Positions 34,185 through 43,571 of a stretch of 64,000 bases of DNA are shown here, piece after piece. A program made the translations under genes and the position numbers. The stretch is from NCBI GenBank assembly GCA_026415035.1, contig JAOAHX010000016.1, positions 1 through 64,000 on the forward strand, in the 5' to 3' direction. Source of the stretch: Thermodesulfobacteriota bacterium (GTDB lineage Bacteria > Desulfobacterota > BSN033 > UBA1163). Numbering within the stretch: position 1 is the first letter of the stretch; every line of letters begins with the position of its first letter. The notes under the pieces are model-generated. The model saw only the letters and a program-made list of their open reading frames with translations. It searched no databases and was not told where the DNA came from.

Positions 34185-35852
34185 CTACCTGAGGGTCCCT
34201 TCGTATACTGTCGTCAGCTGACGGTTTCTCACGAGAGGATTGGTGTAATCCGGAAGAAGAAGGGGGGAGATCCTCCGCCGGTCGACGCCTGCCTCTCTCA
34301 ACTCCTCGTGAAATCTCCTCACGTGGTCGAGGCTCAGACGGCCCTGCCGAGCCATGTCCAAGGCATAGAGGGCACCGTTTCTCCCGGCGATCCTTCCGAA
34401 GACGAGGACATCCATGAGGGAGTTTCCTCCCAAGCGGTTCTCTCCGTGGACCCCTCCGGTCACCTCGCCAGCGGCATAAAGACCTCTGATCGAGGTCTCC
34501 CCTTTCTCGTTAAACCTCAGCCCCCCGTTCTGGTAATGGAGGGTCGGATAGACCAAGAGAGGATCCTTCGAAAGGTCGATCCCATATCGTTTGAAGAGCT
34601 TAAACTTTCCGACGAACTGTTGGGCAACCGTCCCCTCTCCGTAGAGGAGATCGATCATCGGCGTATCGAGCCAGACCCCGACCTTCCCGGAAGGGGTTTC
34701 GACCCCCTTCCCCAGACGGCACTCCCGGATGATGGAAGAGGCACAGGCATCCCGGGGCTCTGTCTCGCAGACGAAGGGCCTCCCTTCGATGTTGAGCAGC
34801 TGGGCCCCCGCTCCCCTGAACTTTTCGGAGATCAACAACCCCTCCGCCTGCTCCGGGAAGACCGCACCCGTCGGATGATACTGGGTCGTGTGAAGGAAGC
34901 AGACCTCCACGCCTGCCCGATAGGCCAGGACCAGACCATCGCCCGTGGCCCCGTAATGATTGGTCGTGGGAAAGCCGCCGATGTGTAACCGACCGGAACC
35001 TCCGGTGGCGAGAATCACGGCCTTCGCCCTGACCAGATGATACTCCTCCGTTTCGAGGTTGTAGAGGAGGGCGCCGGCGCAATCGCCATGCTCGTTGAGA
35101 AGCAGCTCCACCGCCGGGGTGAACTCGAGGATCTGGATCCCCGGCCTGTTCCGCGCCTCGTCCCTGAGGGTTCGCATGATCTCCGTGCCCGTGATGTCGG
35201 CCGCCACGTGATCCCTCTTCCGGGACATCCCTCCGAGGTGGAAGGTCTTGAGGTTTCCGTCCGGTTTCTTGTCGAAGATCACGCCCAGCCCCTCGAGCCA
35301 TTGCAGGACCCTGGGGGCCTGCGTCACGAGGGTATAGACGAGTTCGGGGACGTTGGTGAAGTGGCCGCCTCCGATCGTATCGAGGTAGTGATAATAAGGA
35401 GAGTCCTTGCCCGGTCGAGAGGCGGCCTGGATCCCTCCCTCGGCCATCATCGTGTTGGCATCCCCGTGTCTCAGTTTGGTGGCGAGCAGGACCCTGGCCC
35501 CTTGTTCCTGGGCGATGAGACTTGCGGCCGTCCCCGCCCCTCCCCCACCGATGATTAGAACATCGGTTTCGAGACTCACATCCGAAAGGTCGACCCGGTC
35601 CGGGTCGATTCGGCCCCAGGCCTCCAAGATCTCACAAATCTCCACGGGGACGGCGTAGCCCTTGCTCGGACCGATCCGCAACGGCCTCAGGGCCCCTTCG
35701 ACGTAGGAGGGATGAAACTGCCTGAGCCGCTCTTCCTTCTCCGAGAGGGAGAGCCTCGGAAACTCCCAGCCCTCCCGCTTCTTGGCCAGACGTTCGGGCC
35801 GGGTCTCTTCGACCCTTCGAATCAAGGCTCTGAGCTCGGCGGGGTAAGCCAT
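34185..35852 (-). CDS. FAD-dependent fumarate reductase/L-aspartate oxidase-like flavoprotein
   Basis: A 555-residue flavoprotein of the succinate dehydrogenase/fumarate reductase flavoprotein family. An extra N-terminal segment of about 90 residues precedes the FAD-binding VLIIGGGGAGTAASLIAQEQ. The catalytic core is recognisable: GGHFTNVPELV, DVAADITGTEIM-like HVAADITGTEIM, ILATGGSGRLHIG, HTTQYHPTGAVFPEQA, and the second FAD contact GLYAAGEVTGGVHGENRLGG. It lacks the long C-terminal helical domain of SdhA. No iron-sulfur or membrane-anchor subunit is encoded next to it. Located 37 bp after an acyl-CoA synthetase gene, it may act in anaerobic organic-acid metabolism. Confidence 0.78.
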   Translation of the reverse strand: MAYPAELRALIRRVEETRPERLAKKREGWEFPRLSLSEKEERLRQFHPSYVEGALRPLRIGPSKGYAVPVEICEILEAWGRIDPDRVDLSDVSLETDVLIIGGGGAGTAASLIAQEQGARVLLATKLRHGDANTMMAEGGIQAASRPGKDSPYYHYLDTIGGGHFTNVPELVYTLVTQAPRVLQWLEGLGVIFDKKPDGNLKTFHLGGMSRKRDHVAADITGTEIMRTLRDEARNRPGIQILEFTPAVELLLNEHGDCAGALLYNLETEEYHLVRAKAVILATGGSGRLHIGGFPTTNHYGATGDGLVLAYRAGVEVCFLHTTQYHPTGAVFPEQAEGLLISEKFRGAGAQLLNIEGRPFVCETEPRDACASSIIRECRLGKGVETPSGKVGVWLDTPMIDLLYGEGTVAQQFVGKFKLFKRYGIDLSKDPLLVYPTLHYQNGGLRFNEKGETSIRGLYAAGEVTGGVHGENRLGGNSLMDVLVFGRIAGRNGALYALDMARQGRLSLDHVRRFHEELREAGVDRRRISPLLLPDYTNPLVRNRQLTTVYEGTLR

Positions 35853-35889
35853 GGTTCAGGATGGGACCAAGGAAGGCCTTGCCACTCCT

Positions 35890-37470
35890 TCAGTGGACCT
35901 TCTTCTCGTACCCTTTCCAGTAAGGCTCTCGGAGTTCTTTCTTCTGGATCTTTCCGGAGCCCGTTTTGGGCAGGGCCTCCAGGAAGTCGATCGACTTGGG
36001 GGCCTTGTAATGGGCGATCCGTTCCTTGCAGAACTGGATGATCTCCTCGGCCGTGGCCTGGGCGCCGGGCTTGAGCACGACGATCCCTTTGACCGCCTCG
36101 CCCCATTTTTCATCGGGAACGCCGATGACCGCGCATTCCAAGATGGCGGGGTGCATGTAAAGGACATTCTCCACCTCGGTGGAGTAGACGTTTTCGCCTC
36201 CGGTGAGGATCATATCTTTTTTGCGATCGACGATCGTCACATACCCTTCTTCGTCCATCACGGCCATGTCGCCGGTGTAGAGCCAGCCCTGGCGGATCGC
36301 CTTGGCCGTCTCCTCGGGAAGCTTCCAGTAGCCCGGGGTCACGATATCGCCCCTCACGATGATCTCCCCCACCTCTTTCTCGTCCTTTTGGACCTCTTCC
36401 CCTTTCTCGTTGACCACCTTCAACTCTACCGCGATGAACTCCCTCCCGGTCTTCGACTTAAATCTCAACTGGTCCTCCTCCGGAAGCCTCCTCAGAGGCT
36501 CCTTGAGAATGGACAGGGTGAGGTAAGGGCTGGTCTCGGTCATCCCGTAGGTCTGGATGTAATCGCATTTGAAGGTCGCCACGATCTTCCGGACCACCTC
36601 TGGCGCGATGGGCGCACCTCCGCTCAAAAGAACCCTCAGGCTGCTGTAATCGTGCCTTCCTGCGTCCGGATGGTTCACCATCAGGTTGAGCATGGTGGGG
36701 ATCAGATTGGTCAGGGTCACCCTCTCCTTCTCGATCGTCTCGAGCACGACCTTGGGGTTGAACTCCCTCACCAGGACATGGGTTCCGCCGACCCAGGTGA
36801 TGGCCCAGGTGGCCCAGGCATCGGCCAGGTGGAAGAGGGGGGCGACGTGGACCCAGACATCCCGGTCGGTCAGGTGAAGCTCGGCGATCGTTCCGAGGGC
36901 ATGGGTGGTGACATTCTTATGGGTGAGCATCACCCCTTTGGGCCTCCCTGTGGTCCCGCTCGTGTAGTAGAGCTGGGCGATGTCCTCTCCGTCGATCGGG
37001 ACTTCGGGGAGGGGATCCGGGGCCTCCCTCCGGAGCATCTCCTCATAGGAGGAGGCTGCCTCCCCCGTCAGCCCGCTCGGGTCTCCAGTCCAGAGGATCC
37101 TTTTCACCCCCGGGAGCCGCTCCCGGATCGAGTCGATCGGCCCCCTGTATTGGGGATCAGAGATCAACACCTTCGATTCCGAGTCCTCGAGGATATAGGC
37201 CATCTCTCCGGGCGAGAGACGGATGTTGATGGGGACCGCGATGGCCCCGATCTGGCCGATCCCATAATAGGACTCGAGAAAGGTGTGGCAGTTGGGGTGT
37301 AGGATCGCCACCTTGTCCCCTTTCTCGACGCCGAGGGACCGCAAGACCCGGGAGAGCTGGTTGATCCTTTCCTGAAATTGTCGATAGCTCCAACGCCTCC
37401 CTCCGCAGACGATCGCCTCTTTCCCAGGAAAGAGCTTGCTCGCCTTTTTCAAGGTCTCCACCAGGTTCAT
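35890..37470 (-). CDS. Acyl-CoA synthetase (AMP-forming, FadD-like)
   Basis: A 526-residue member of the ANL superfamily, activating a carboxylate with ATP and CoA. Motifs: the P-loop-like YYTSGTTGRPKGVMLTH, the QTYGMTETSP adenine-binding segment, GWLYTGDMAVMDEEGYVTIVDR and the C-terminal catalytic lysine in LPKTGSGKIQKKELR. The length and the EFFERH-like tail suggest a medium/long-chain or aromatic carboxylate, but the substrate cannot be told. It starts 14 bp after the HMGL-Cache gene and precedes the flavoprotein, likely one operon. Confidence 0.88.
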   Translation of the reverse strand: MNLVETLKKASKLFPGKEAIVCGGRRWSYRQFQERINQLSRVLRSLGVEKGDKVAILHPNCHTFLESYYGIGQIGAIAVPINIRLSPGEMAYILEDSESKVLISDPQYRGPIDSIRERLPGVKRILWTGDPSGLTGEAASSYEEMLRREAPDPLPEVPIDGEDIAQLYYTSGTTGRPKGVMLTHKNVTTHALGTIAELHLTDRDVWVHVAPLFHLADAWATWAITWVGGTHVLVREFNPKVVLETIEKERVTLTNLIPTMLNLMVNHPDAGRHDYSSLRVLLSGGAPIAPEVVRKIVATFKCDYIQTYGMTETSPYLTLSILKEPLRRLPEEDQLRFKSKTGREFIAVELKVVNEKGEEVQKDEKEVGEIIVRGDIVTPGYWKLPEETAKAIRQGWLYTGDMAVMDEEGYVTIVDRKKDMILTGGENVYSTEVENVLYMHPAILECAVIGVPDEKWGEAVKGIVVLKPGAQATAEEIIQFCKERIAHYKAPKSIDFLEALPKTGSGKIQKKELREPYWKGYEKKVH

Positions 37471-37484
37471 CCTTCCCTCTCCCC

Positions 37485-39305
37485 CTATTCGCTTTCGCTC
37501 TTGGTCAGGTCTTCAAACCGGATATCCATTCCGAGCACGCCCTTGATCTCTCCCATCTCGTTCCGGATCGGTCCGGAGAGCGTGATGCAGAGGGCCCCGG
37601 TATGTTTCGAGGTGTAGAGGTCGGTCACGTGGATCTTGCCGTCCTTCAGGGGCGCGATGAACCAAGAACGATCAGAATAATCCTCGCCCACCCCGACGTG
37701 GGCAAATTTCGACTGATCCACAGGTTGAACGATGGTGCGGGTGATCTTGATCCCGTGGATGTTGACCACATAGACATATTGCAGGTAAGGATATTCGTCC
37801 ACGAGCGACTGGAGGATCGGTTCCATCTGGGCTGGATCCATCGATTTGATGCCGGGCTCCTCGATCACCCGTTCGATGATGTGGTAGGCCATCTCCTTGG
37901 CCCTCGTCTTCAACATGTCGAATTCGGAGACGAAGATCTCGGGCAGGTACTTCCGGGCCACCTTCTCCATCTCCTGATCGGAGATGGACGTCGTCCTCCC
38001 CTCCTCGTACTGTTTCATCACCCAACGATTGATCTTCGCCACCCCCGGATGGGTCTTCTCGATCCGGTCCTTTCCGGTCAGGGCGAAGTGGGAGTTGATC
38101 CACTGGGCGATCCCCGCCAGGCCCGATTTGTCGTTGACCGAGATGGAGATGGGCCGGTTGAGGATCTTGGCGGTGTTGAAGATGTTGTAGATCTCCTCGT
38201 TCTTCAGGATCCCATCGGCATGGATGCCCGCGCTCGTGGCATTGAAGTTGGCTCCCACGAAGGGCATATTGGCCGGGATCTGGACCCCGATGTTCCGCTC
38301 GAAATAGTTGCGGATCTCGGTGATCATCGTGGTATCGACGCCGTTGTTGTGGCCCATCAGGCTGATGTATTCGATGACCAACCCCTCCAGGGGAGGATTG
38401 CCCGTCCGCTCGCCGAATCCGAGGAGGGTGCCGTTGGCCGCCGAGCAACCGTAAAGCCAGGCCGTGGTGGCGTTGATCAGGCCCTTGTGGAAATCGTTAT
38501 GGCCGTGCCACTCTAAATATTCCGAGGGAACGCCCGCATCGTCGATCATCGCCCGGATGATCTTGGGGACGCATCTCGGGAGGGCTGCGCCGGGATAGGT
38601 CACCCCGAATCCGAGGGTATCGCAGAGCCGGATCTTGACCGGGAGCTTGGCCTCCTCGGAAAGGCGCATCAGGTCCTGGGCGAAGGGAACGCAGAACCCG
38701 TAGATGTCGGCCCGGGTCACGTCCTCGAAATGGCAACGGGGCGTGATGCCCAGTTCGAGGGCCGCCGAGACGATGGAGAGGTACTCCCTCAGCACGGCCC
38801 TTCGGTTCTTCCTCAGCTTCAAGAAGATATGATAATCAGAGACCGAGGTGAGGATGCCGGTCTCCTTCAGCCCCATCTCCTTGACCAGCTTGAAATCCTC
38901 CTTGACGGCGCGGATCCAGCCGGTGATTTCAGGATACCGGTAGTTGCGCTCCTGGCACCTTCGGACCGCTTCCTTGTCCTTCTCGCTGTAGAGAAAGAAT
39001 TCGCACTGACGGATCACGCCGTTGGCCCCTCCCAATTTATGGAGCATGTCGAATAGGTCGACGATCTGCTCCACCGTGTAGGGAGGCCTCGCCTGCTGGC
39101 CATCCCGGAAGGTCGTGTCCGTGATGAAGATCTCCTCGGGAGGGTCGATGAAGACAAACCGGTTGTCGAATTCGATCCTGCAGACCTCGTCGTAAGGGAA
39201 GATGTGACGGTAGAGATTCGGCTCCTGAGTGTCGATGAGCGGAAACTGGACGTTGGCGGTCTTGGCAAGGATCGCTCTCTTCTTTTTCGTCAGGACCATT
39301 GGCAT
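37485..39305 (-). CDS. HMGL-type acyl-CoA:oxoacid synthase fused to a Cache-like domain
   Basis: A 606-residue protein. Residues about 55-330 form the HMGL TIM barrel (ITDTTFRDGQQARPPYT, LCDTLGFGVTYPG, the metal-binding EWHGHNDFHKGLINA, GERTGNPPLEGL) as in isopropylmalate, homocitrate and Re-citrate synthases. A helical region (about 340-480) follows. Residues about 490-605 resemble a Cache (PDC) sensor domain: VYVVNIHGIKITRTI, GEDYSDRSWF and ALCITLSGPI with GEIKGVLGMDI. No signal peptide or membrane helix, so the sensor would be cytosolic. The Re-citrate synthase of syntrophic anaerobes is a plausible role by context. Neighbours are acyl-CoA synthetase and aspS. Confidence 0.8.
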   Translation of the reverse strand: MPMVLTKKKRAILAKTANVQFPLIDTQEPNLYRHIFPYDEVCRIEFDNRFVFIDPPEEIFITDTTFRDGQQARPPYTVEQIVDLFDMLHKLGGANGVIRQCEFFLYSEKDKEAVRRCQERNYRYPEITGWIRAVKEDFKLVKEMGLKETGILTSVSDYHIFLKLRKNRRAVLREYLSIVSAALELGITPRCHFEDVTRADIYGFCVPFAQDLMRLSEEAKLPVKIRLCDTLGFGVTYPGAALPRCVPKIIRAMIDDAGVPSEYLEWHGHNDFHKGLINATTAWLYGCSAANGTLLGFGERTGNPPLEGLVIEYISLMGHNNGVDTTMITEIRNYFERNIGVQIPANMPFVGANFNATSAGIHADGILKNEEIYNIFNTAKILNRPISISVNDKSGLAGIAQWINSHFALTGKDRIEKTHPGVAKINRWVMKQYEEGRTTSISDQEMEKVARKYLPEIFVSEFDMLKTRAKEMAYHIIERVIEEPGIKSMDPAQMEPILQSLVDEYPYLQYVYVVNIHGIKITRTIVQPVDQSKFAHVGVGEDYSDRSWFIAPLKDGKIHVTDLYTSKHTGALCITLSGPIRNEMGEIKGVLGMDIRFEDLTKSESE

Positions 39306-39325
39306 TCCTCCGTAGGCAAGGGGCG

Positions 39326-41122
39326 TTAAACTTTCAGCTTGATCCAGAGTTCATCGAGCTGTTTTGCATCGACCCTGGAAGGGGCGTCCGTCATCAGACA
39401 GGTCCCCTTCTGGGTCTTCGGAAAGGCGATCACGTCCCGGATCGACCCCGAATGGGTCAGGATCATGACCAGACGATCGAACCCGAAGGCGATCCCCCCG
39501 TGGGGAGGCGTGCCATATTCGAGCGCCTCCAGGAGAAACCCGAACCGCTGCCTCGCCTCCTCCTCGCCCATCCCCAACTTTTCGAAAAGGAGGGACTGAA
39601 CCTCCTTCAGGTGATTCCGGATGCTCCCCCCCCCGATCTCCGAACCGTTCAGGACCAGGTCATAGGCCTTGGCCTTCACCTCTTCGGGACGGTCCTTCAG
39701 TTTCGAGAGGTCTTCGTCTTTGGGCGCGGTGAAGGGATGGTGAACCGCGACATATCGGCCCTCTTCAGGGTCATATTCGAGCAGCGGAAAATCCAGGATC
39801 CATACAAAACGATACTCCTCCTCCGGAATGAGGTTCAATTTCCGGCCGAGATGGAGCCGAAGATTGGCCAGGGACTGGTTCACCACCCTGGATGCCCCGG
39901 CGATGAAGAGGAGGAGGTCCCCCTCTCGGGCCTCCATCCTCTCCTCCACCTTCCTCCGTTCTTCCGCACTCAGGGATTTCTGCAGAGGTGACTGCCACTC
40001 CCCCGTTCCGACCCTCGCAGAGATCAAGCCTTTGGCCCCGTAATCGTAAACGAACCGGGTAAGGTCGTCGATCTCCTTCCTCGAAAAATTGGCCCCTCCC
40101 TTCACATTGATCGCCTTGACGATCCCTCCCTGGGCCAATGCCTCCTCGAAGATCTTGAAGGTCGTGCCTTGCAACAGGGAGCTGAGGTCCCGCAACTCCA
40201 GGCCAAACCGAAGGTCGGGTTTGTCCGTCCCGTAGCGATCCATGGCCTCGTCGTAACTTAAAACAGGGAAGGGGGTCTTGAGGTCGATCCCCATCACCTC
40301 CTTGAAGAGATGGACCATCAATCCTTCCATCGTCCTCCGGATATCCTCGACGGTGACAAAGGACATCTCCACGTCGATCTGTGTAAACTCGGGCTGCCGG
40401 TCGGATCGAAGGTCCTCGTCCCTGAAACACCGGACGATCTGGAAGTAGCGGTCATAGCCTGCGACCATCAGGATCTGTTTGAAGAGCTGAGGGGACTGGG
40501 GAAGGGCATAAAAATGGCCTGGACTCAGCCGACTGGGAACGAGAAAGTCCCTGGCGCCCTCAGGGGTCGATTTGGTGAGCATGGGCGTTTCGATCTCGAG
40601 AAAACCGAGGCGGTCGAAATAGGCCCTCACCTCCTTGGCCAGCCTGTGCCGGAGCATGAGGTTTCTCTGAAGGCTTGGCCTCCTGAGGTCGAGATACCGG
40701 TATTTGAGGCGGGTGTTCTCCCCCACCCCCTCTTCATCTTCGATGAGAAAGGGCGGGGTCTTGGAGACATTGAGGATCTTCAACTCCCGGGCGACCACCT
40801 CGACCTCTCCCGTGGGGAGTTTCGGGTTGGCCGTCCCCTCGGGCCTCAAAAGGACCTCTCCTTTAACCCCGACCACATACTCGCTCCTGAGACCCTGGGC
40901 CTTCTCATGGGCCTGGCGGCTGGCCTCCGGACTGAAGACGACCTGAACCAGGCCCTGGCGATCCCTCAACTCGATGAAGATAAGCCCTCCGAGGTCCCTT
41001 CTCTTCTGAACCCATCCCAAAAGGGTCACCTCCCGGCCCGAGTCCTTTCTGCGAAGTTCTCCGCAATAATCGGTCCGCCTCCAGTCTCCAAGCAGGTCGA
41101 TCGTCACCTTCGATTCATTCAT
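39326..41122 (-). CDS. aspS: Aspartate-tRNA ligase
   Basis: A 598-residue bacterial class IIb synthetase. OB-fold anticodon-binding domain at the N-terminus ([20 protein letters not shown]), motif 2 [19 protein letters not shown] with [18 protein letters not shown], a GAD-insert region, and motif 3 [19 protein letters not shown] with [11 protein letters not shown]. Whether it also charges tRNA-Asn cannot be read from these residues alone. Encoded 20 bp before the HMGL-Cache gene; its start is the ATG at 41122. Confidence 0.96.
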   Translation of the reverse strand: MNESKVTIDLLGDWRRTDYCGELRRKDSGREVTLLGWVQKRRDLGGLIFIELRDRQGLVQVVFSPEASRQAHEKAQGLRSEYVVGVKGEVLLRPEGTANPKLPTGEVEVVARELKILNVSKTPPFLIEDEEGVGENTRLKYRYLDLRRPSLQRNLMLRHRLAKEVRAYFDRLGFLEIETPMLTKSTPEGARDFLVPSRLSPGHFYALPQSPQLFKQILMVAGYDRYFQIVRCFRDEDLRSDRQPEFTQIDVEMSFVTVEDIRRTMEGLMVHLFKEVMGIDLKTPFPVLSYDEAMDRYGTDKPDLRFGLELRDLSSLLQGTTFKIFEEALAQGGIVKAINVKGGANFSRKEIDDLTRFVYDYGAKGLISARVGTGEWQSPLQKSLSAEERRKVEERMEAREGDLLLFIAGASRVVNQSLANLRLHLGRKLNLIPEEEYRFVWILDFPLLEYDPEEGRYVAVHHPFTAPKDEDLSKLKDRPEEVKAKAYDLVLNGSEIGGGSIRNHLKEVQSLLFEKLGMGEEEARQRFGFLLEALEYGTPPHGGIAFGFDRLVMILTHSGSIRDVIAFPKTQKGTCLMTDAPSRVDAKQLDELWIKLKV

Positions 41123-41207
41123 GATTCCCTTTGCGTTGATTTGGGATTTCGGTGAGAAGGTTTTTTAAAAAAAAATGTTAACCCAATCTCCAATTCGGGT
41201 CAAGGAG

Positions 41208-42389
41208 TCAGCGGACCCTTAAAATCATCCCTCTCAAATACTCCCCTTCGGGGTGGAAGAGATCGACAGGATGGTCGATGGGATGGCCCCTCCGCCCCAG
41301 GAGTTGGACGCCCCTGCCCGCATCGACCGCTGCCGACAGGACGATTTTTTGGAAAAGGTCCCAGCCCACGTGGTGGGAACAGGAAAAGGTGAAGAGAAGG
41401 CCTCCCTCCCGCAGGAGACGGAAGGCCTGGAGGTTGAGCTCTTTGTAGCCCCTTGAGGCCCCGGGCAGATGGCCCTTCCTCTTCGCAAAAGGAGGGGGGT
41501 CGAGGATCACCACGTCATAACCAGGCTCGAGGCCCCTCAACACCTCGAAGGCATCCCCTTTGATCAGTCGAAAGGGAGTCTTCTCCAATCCATTGAGCCT
41601 CCGATGCTCTTCTGCCCTCCTCAAGGCCTCTTCGGAAGATTCGACGAGGGTGACCTCCGAGGCCCCGCCCAGTCCGGCATGGATGGAGAAGGCCCCCGTA
41701 TAGCTGAAGCAATCGAGCACCCTCTTCCCCCCGGCCATCTTTTGGAGGGTCGACCGATTCTCCCTCTGATCCAGATAGAACCCGGTCTTTTGGCCATTCT
41801 CTATGTCGATGAGGAAACGACCGCCGTGCTCAGCCATCTCGATGAAAGAGGGGACCCCTTCCCCATAGAGGAGGCCCTTTGTCTCGGGCAATCCCTCCTC
41901 TTTTCGCGCGGGGACGTCGCTCCTTTCATAGACGGTCTGAGGCCTAAACTCTTGAACGAGGAGGTCGACCAGAAGCCTCTTCACCCGTTCGATCCCCGCG
42001 GTCAAACATTGAATCACGAGGGTCTCTCCATACCGATCCACGATCAACCCAGGCAGGTGATCTCCCTCTCCATTGACGACCCGGTAGGCAGTGGTCTGCC
42101 CCCGGAGTCCCCTCCCCCTGAGGCGATCGGCCTGGACCAGTCGGCCCCTAAAAAAGGAGGAATCGATGGCTTCCCGGTTTCTCGTGAGCAAACGGAGGGT
42201 GATCTGGGAGCGGGGATTGAAGTATCCGGTCCCTAAAAATCTTCCGTCGCTGGAATAGACCTGAGCGATCTCCCCGGGCTCCAGGTCCCCTTCGGCCTTG
42301 GCGACGGCGCCGGAGAAGATCCAGGGATGGCCCCGGAGGAGAGGCATCTCCTTTCCTTTTTTAAGGACGATCCTCGGCAGGATGGCCAT
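41208..42389 (-). CDS. RlmI-like 23S rRNA cytosine methyltransferase
   Basis: A 393-residue class I methyltransferase of the RlmI family, which makes 5-methylcytosine in 23S rRNA in E. coli. A PUA domain (1-80, with RGHPWIFSGAV and VYSSDGRFLGTGYFN) precedes the Rossmann domain. SAM-binding and catalytic motifs: KRVLDCFSYTGAFSIHAG, the VVILDPPPFAKRK motif, and TFSCSHHVGWDLF with the catalytic cysteine. Length typical (about 396 in E. coli). It lies between aspS and the ATP-grasp gene. Confidence 0.9.
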   Translation of the reverse strand: MAILPRIVLKKGKEMPLLRGHPWIFSGAVAKAEGDLEPGEIAQVYSSDGRFLGTGYFNPRSQITLRLLTRNREAIDSSFFRGRLVQADRLRGRGLRGQTTAYRVVNGEGDHLPGLIVDRYGETLVIQCLTAGIERVKRLLVDLLVQEFRPQTVYERSDVPARKEEGLPETKGLLYGEGVPSFIEMAEHGGRFLIDIENGQKTGFYLDQRENRSTLQKMAGGKRVLDCFSYTGAFSIHAGLGGASEVTLVESSEEALRRAEEHRRLNGLEKTPFRLIKGDAFEVLRGLEPGYDVVILDPPPFAKRKGHLPGASRGYKELNLQAFRLLREGGLLFTFSCSHHVGWDLFQKIVLSAAVDAGRGVQLLGRRGHPIDHPVDLFHPEGEYLRGMILRVR

Positions 42390-42426
42390 GTCTCAATCGG
42401 AGGCGAAGGCTTGTCCGCTTAAGCCC

Positions 42427-43443
42427 TCACCTCTTTGCACCTCTTAGGTGGGCCCTTTCGATTACCTTCCGGATGAATTCGGCATAGGTCATCCCCTTGG
42501 CCTTGATCGCCCTGACCATCCCGGAAGGAGGGGAGATGTCGGGATTGGGGTTCACCTCGAGAATATAGATCTTCCCGTCCCGGCCGATCCGCATATCCAC
42601 CCGGGCATAGTCCCGACAGCCGAAGAGTTTGAAGACCCGGACGGCGAGGTGCTCGACTTGTTTCTGCAGGATCCAGTCCAAGGCCGCGGGGCAGATGGGT
42701 TTCGACTTCTGATACTCAGGGCTCTCCTGAACCCATTTCGCCTCATAACTACAGATCTTTGGAATTCCCTCGGGAAACTCCGAATAATCGATCTCCGAGA
42801 TGGGCAGGACCTCCACCCTCCCATCCGATTCCATCAAACCCACATTCAGCTCCCGACCCTCGATGAATTCTTCGACTAAGGCGGGCTGTCGATACCTTTC
42901 GATCACATACCGGACCTGACGGTTCAGGTCCTCGTCGGAAAAGACCACGCTCTCCTTGGAGATGCCTAGGCTGCCATCCTCGTGGAGGGGCTTGACGATC
43001 ATCGGAAAGAGATGGCCTTTCAACACCCCAACCTCCCGATCAAAAACTTTATATTTGGGAGTGAGGATTCCGTGGGAGGTGAGGATATCCTTCACCTTTC
43101 CCTTGTCCTGACAGAGGCCGAGGGTGAGGGCAGAAGAGCCCGTATAGGGAATCCGAAGCAGGTCGAGCAGGGCCGGGATGGTCATCTCAAGACGGGCATC
43201 TCCGTAAATGCTCTCGCAGAGATTGAACACCACATCCGGCCGGATCTTCTGCAACCAATGGATCACAGACTCGATTTCGTCGCGGACGGCCAGGACATAG
43301 GAGAGATATCCATTGAAGCGAAGGCCTTCCTCGATGGCCCCGATCTCCTCGACGATCGCTGCCTCGGCCACAAAGTCCTTCTCCTCACCCTTCTCGAGGC
43401 GCTCAAGGAGATTGTAAAGAACGGCCACCTTCAATTCCGCCAT
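42427..43443 (-). CDS. D-Ala-D-Ala-ligase-like ATP-grasp enzyme (copy A)
   Basis: A 338-residue ATP-grasp ligase with the domain order of D-alanine-D-alanine ligase: N-terminal Rossmann-like part, IRPDVVFNLCES, the IPYTGSSALTLGLCQDKGKV region, FPMIVKPLHEDGSLGIS (ATP-grasp), VEEFIEGRELNVGL and the metal-binding EVNPNPDISPP. It is about 30% similar by eye to copy B at 48600-49613 and is not a housekeeping Ddl judging by the genes around it. Such enzymes join two substrates through an amide bond after carboxylate phosphorylation. It follows kamA by 128 bp, so it may use the aminomutase product. Confidence 0.8.
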   Translation of the reverse strand: MAELKVAVLYNLLERLEKGEEKDFVAEAAIVEEIGAIEEGLRFNGYLSYVLAVRDEIESVIHWLQKIRPDVVFNLCESIYGDARLEMTIPALLDLLRIPYTGSSALTLGLCQDKGKVKDILTSHGILTPKYKVFDREVGVLKGHLFPMIVKPLHEDGSLGISKESVVFSDEDLNRQVRYVIERYRQPALVEEFIEGRELNVGLMESDGRVEVLPISEIDYSEFPEGIPKICSYEAKWVQESPEYQKSKPICPAALDWILQKQVEHLAVRVFKLFGCRDYARVDMRIGRDGKIYILEVNPNPDISPPSGMVRAIKAKGMTYAEFIRKVIERAHLRGAKR

Positions 43444-43506
43444 TTCAAATCCCCCATGGCCCTGCGAGGCCCTTCTCTATCCTCGGAGGACTCGACCCTT
43501 GCCCCC

Positions 43507-43558
43507 CTCTTTCCCTCAGGACGGAAAGAGAACCCGCTTTCCATCGAAGAAGGAAAGC
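43507..43558 (-). other. Tandem hairpins after kamA
   Basis: Two stems lie just downstream of the kamA stop. CTCTTTCC/GGAAAGAG (43507-43514 and 43523-43530) is perfect with an 8-nt loop. GCTTTCC/GGAAAGC (43536-43542 and 43552-43558) has a 9-nt loop. No T-run follows in the minus direction, so these are probably weak terminators or processing stems. Confidence 0.35.
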
Positions 43559-43571
43559 CATCCCCTCAAGA

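Noticed and set aside
42427-43443. Housekeeping D-alanine-D-alanine ligase (ddl)
   Set aside because: Not in a mur/fts setting, a similar paralogue is 5 kb away, and the context is kamA; kept as Ddl-like only.
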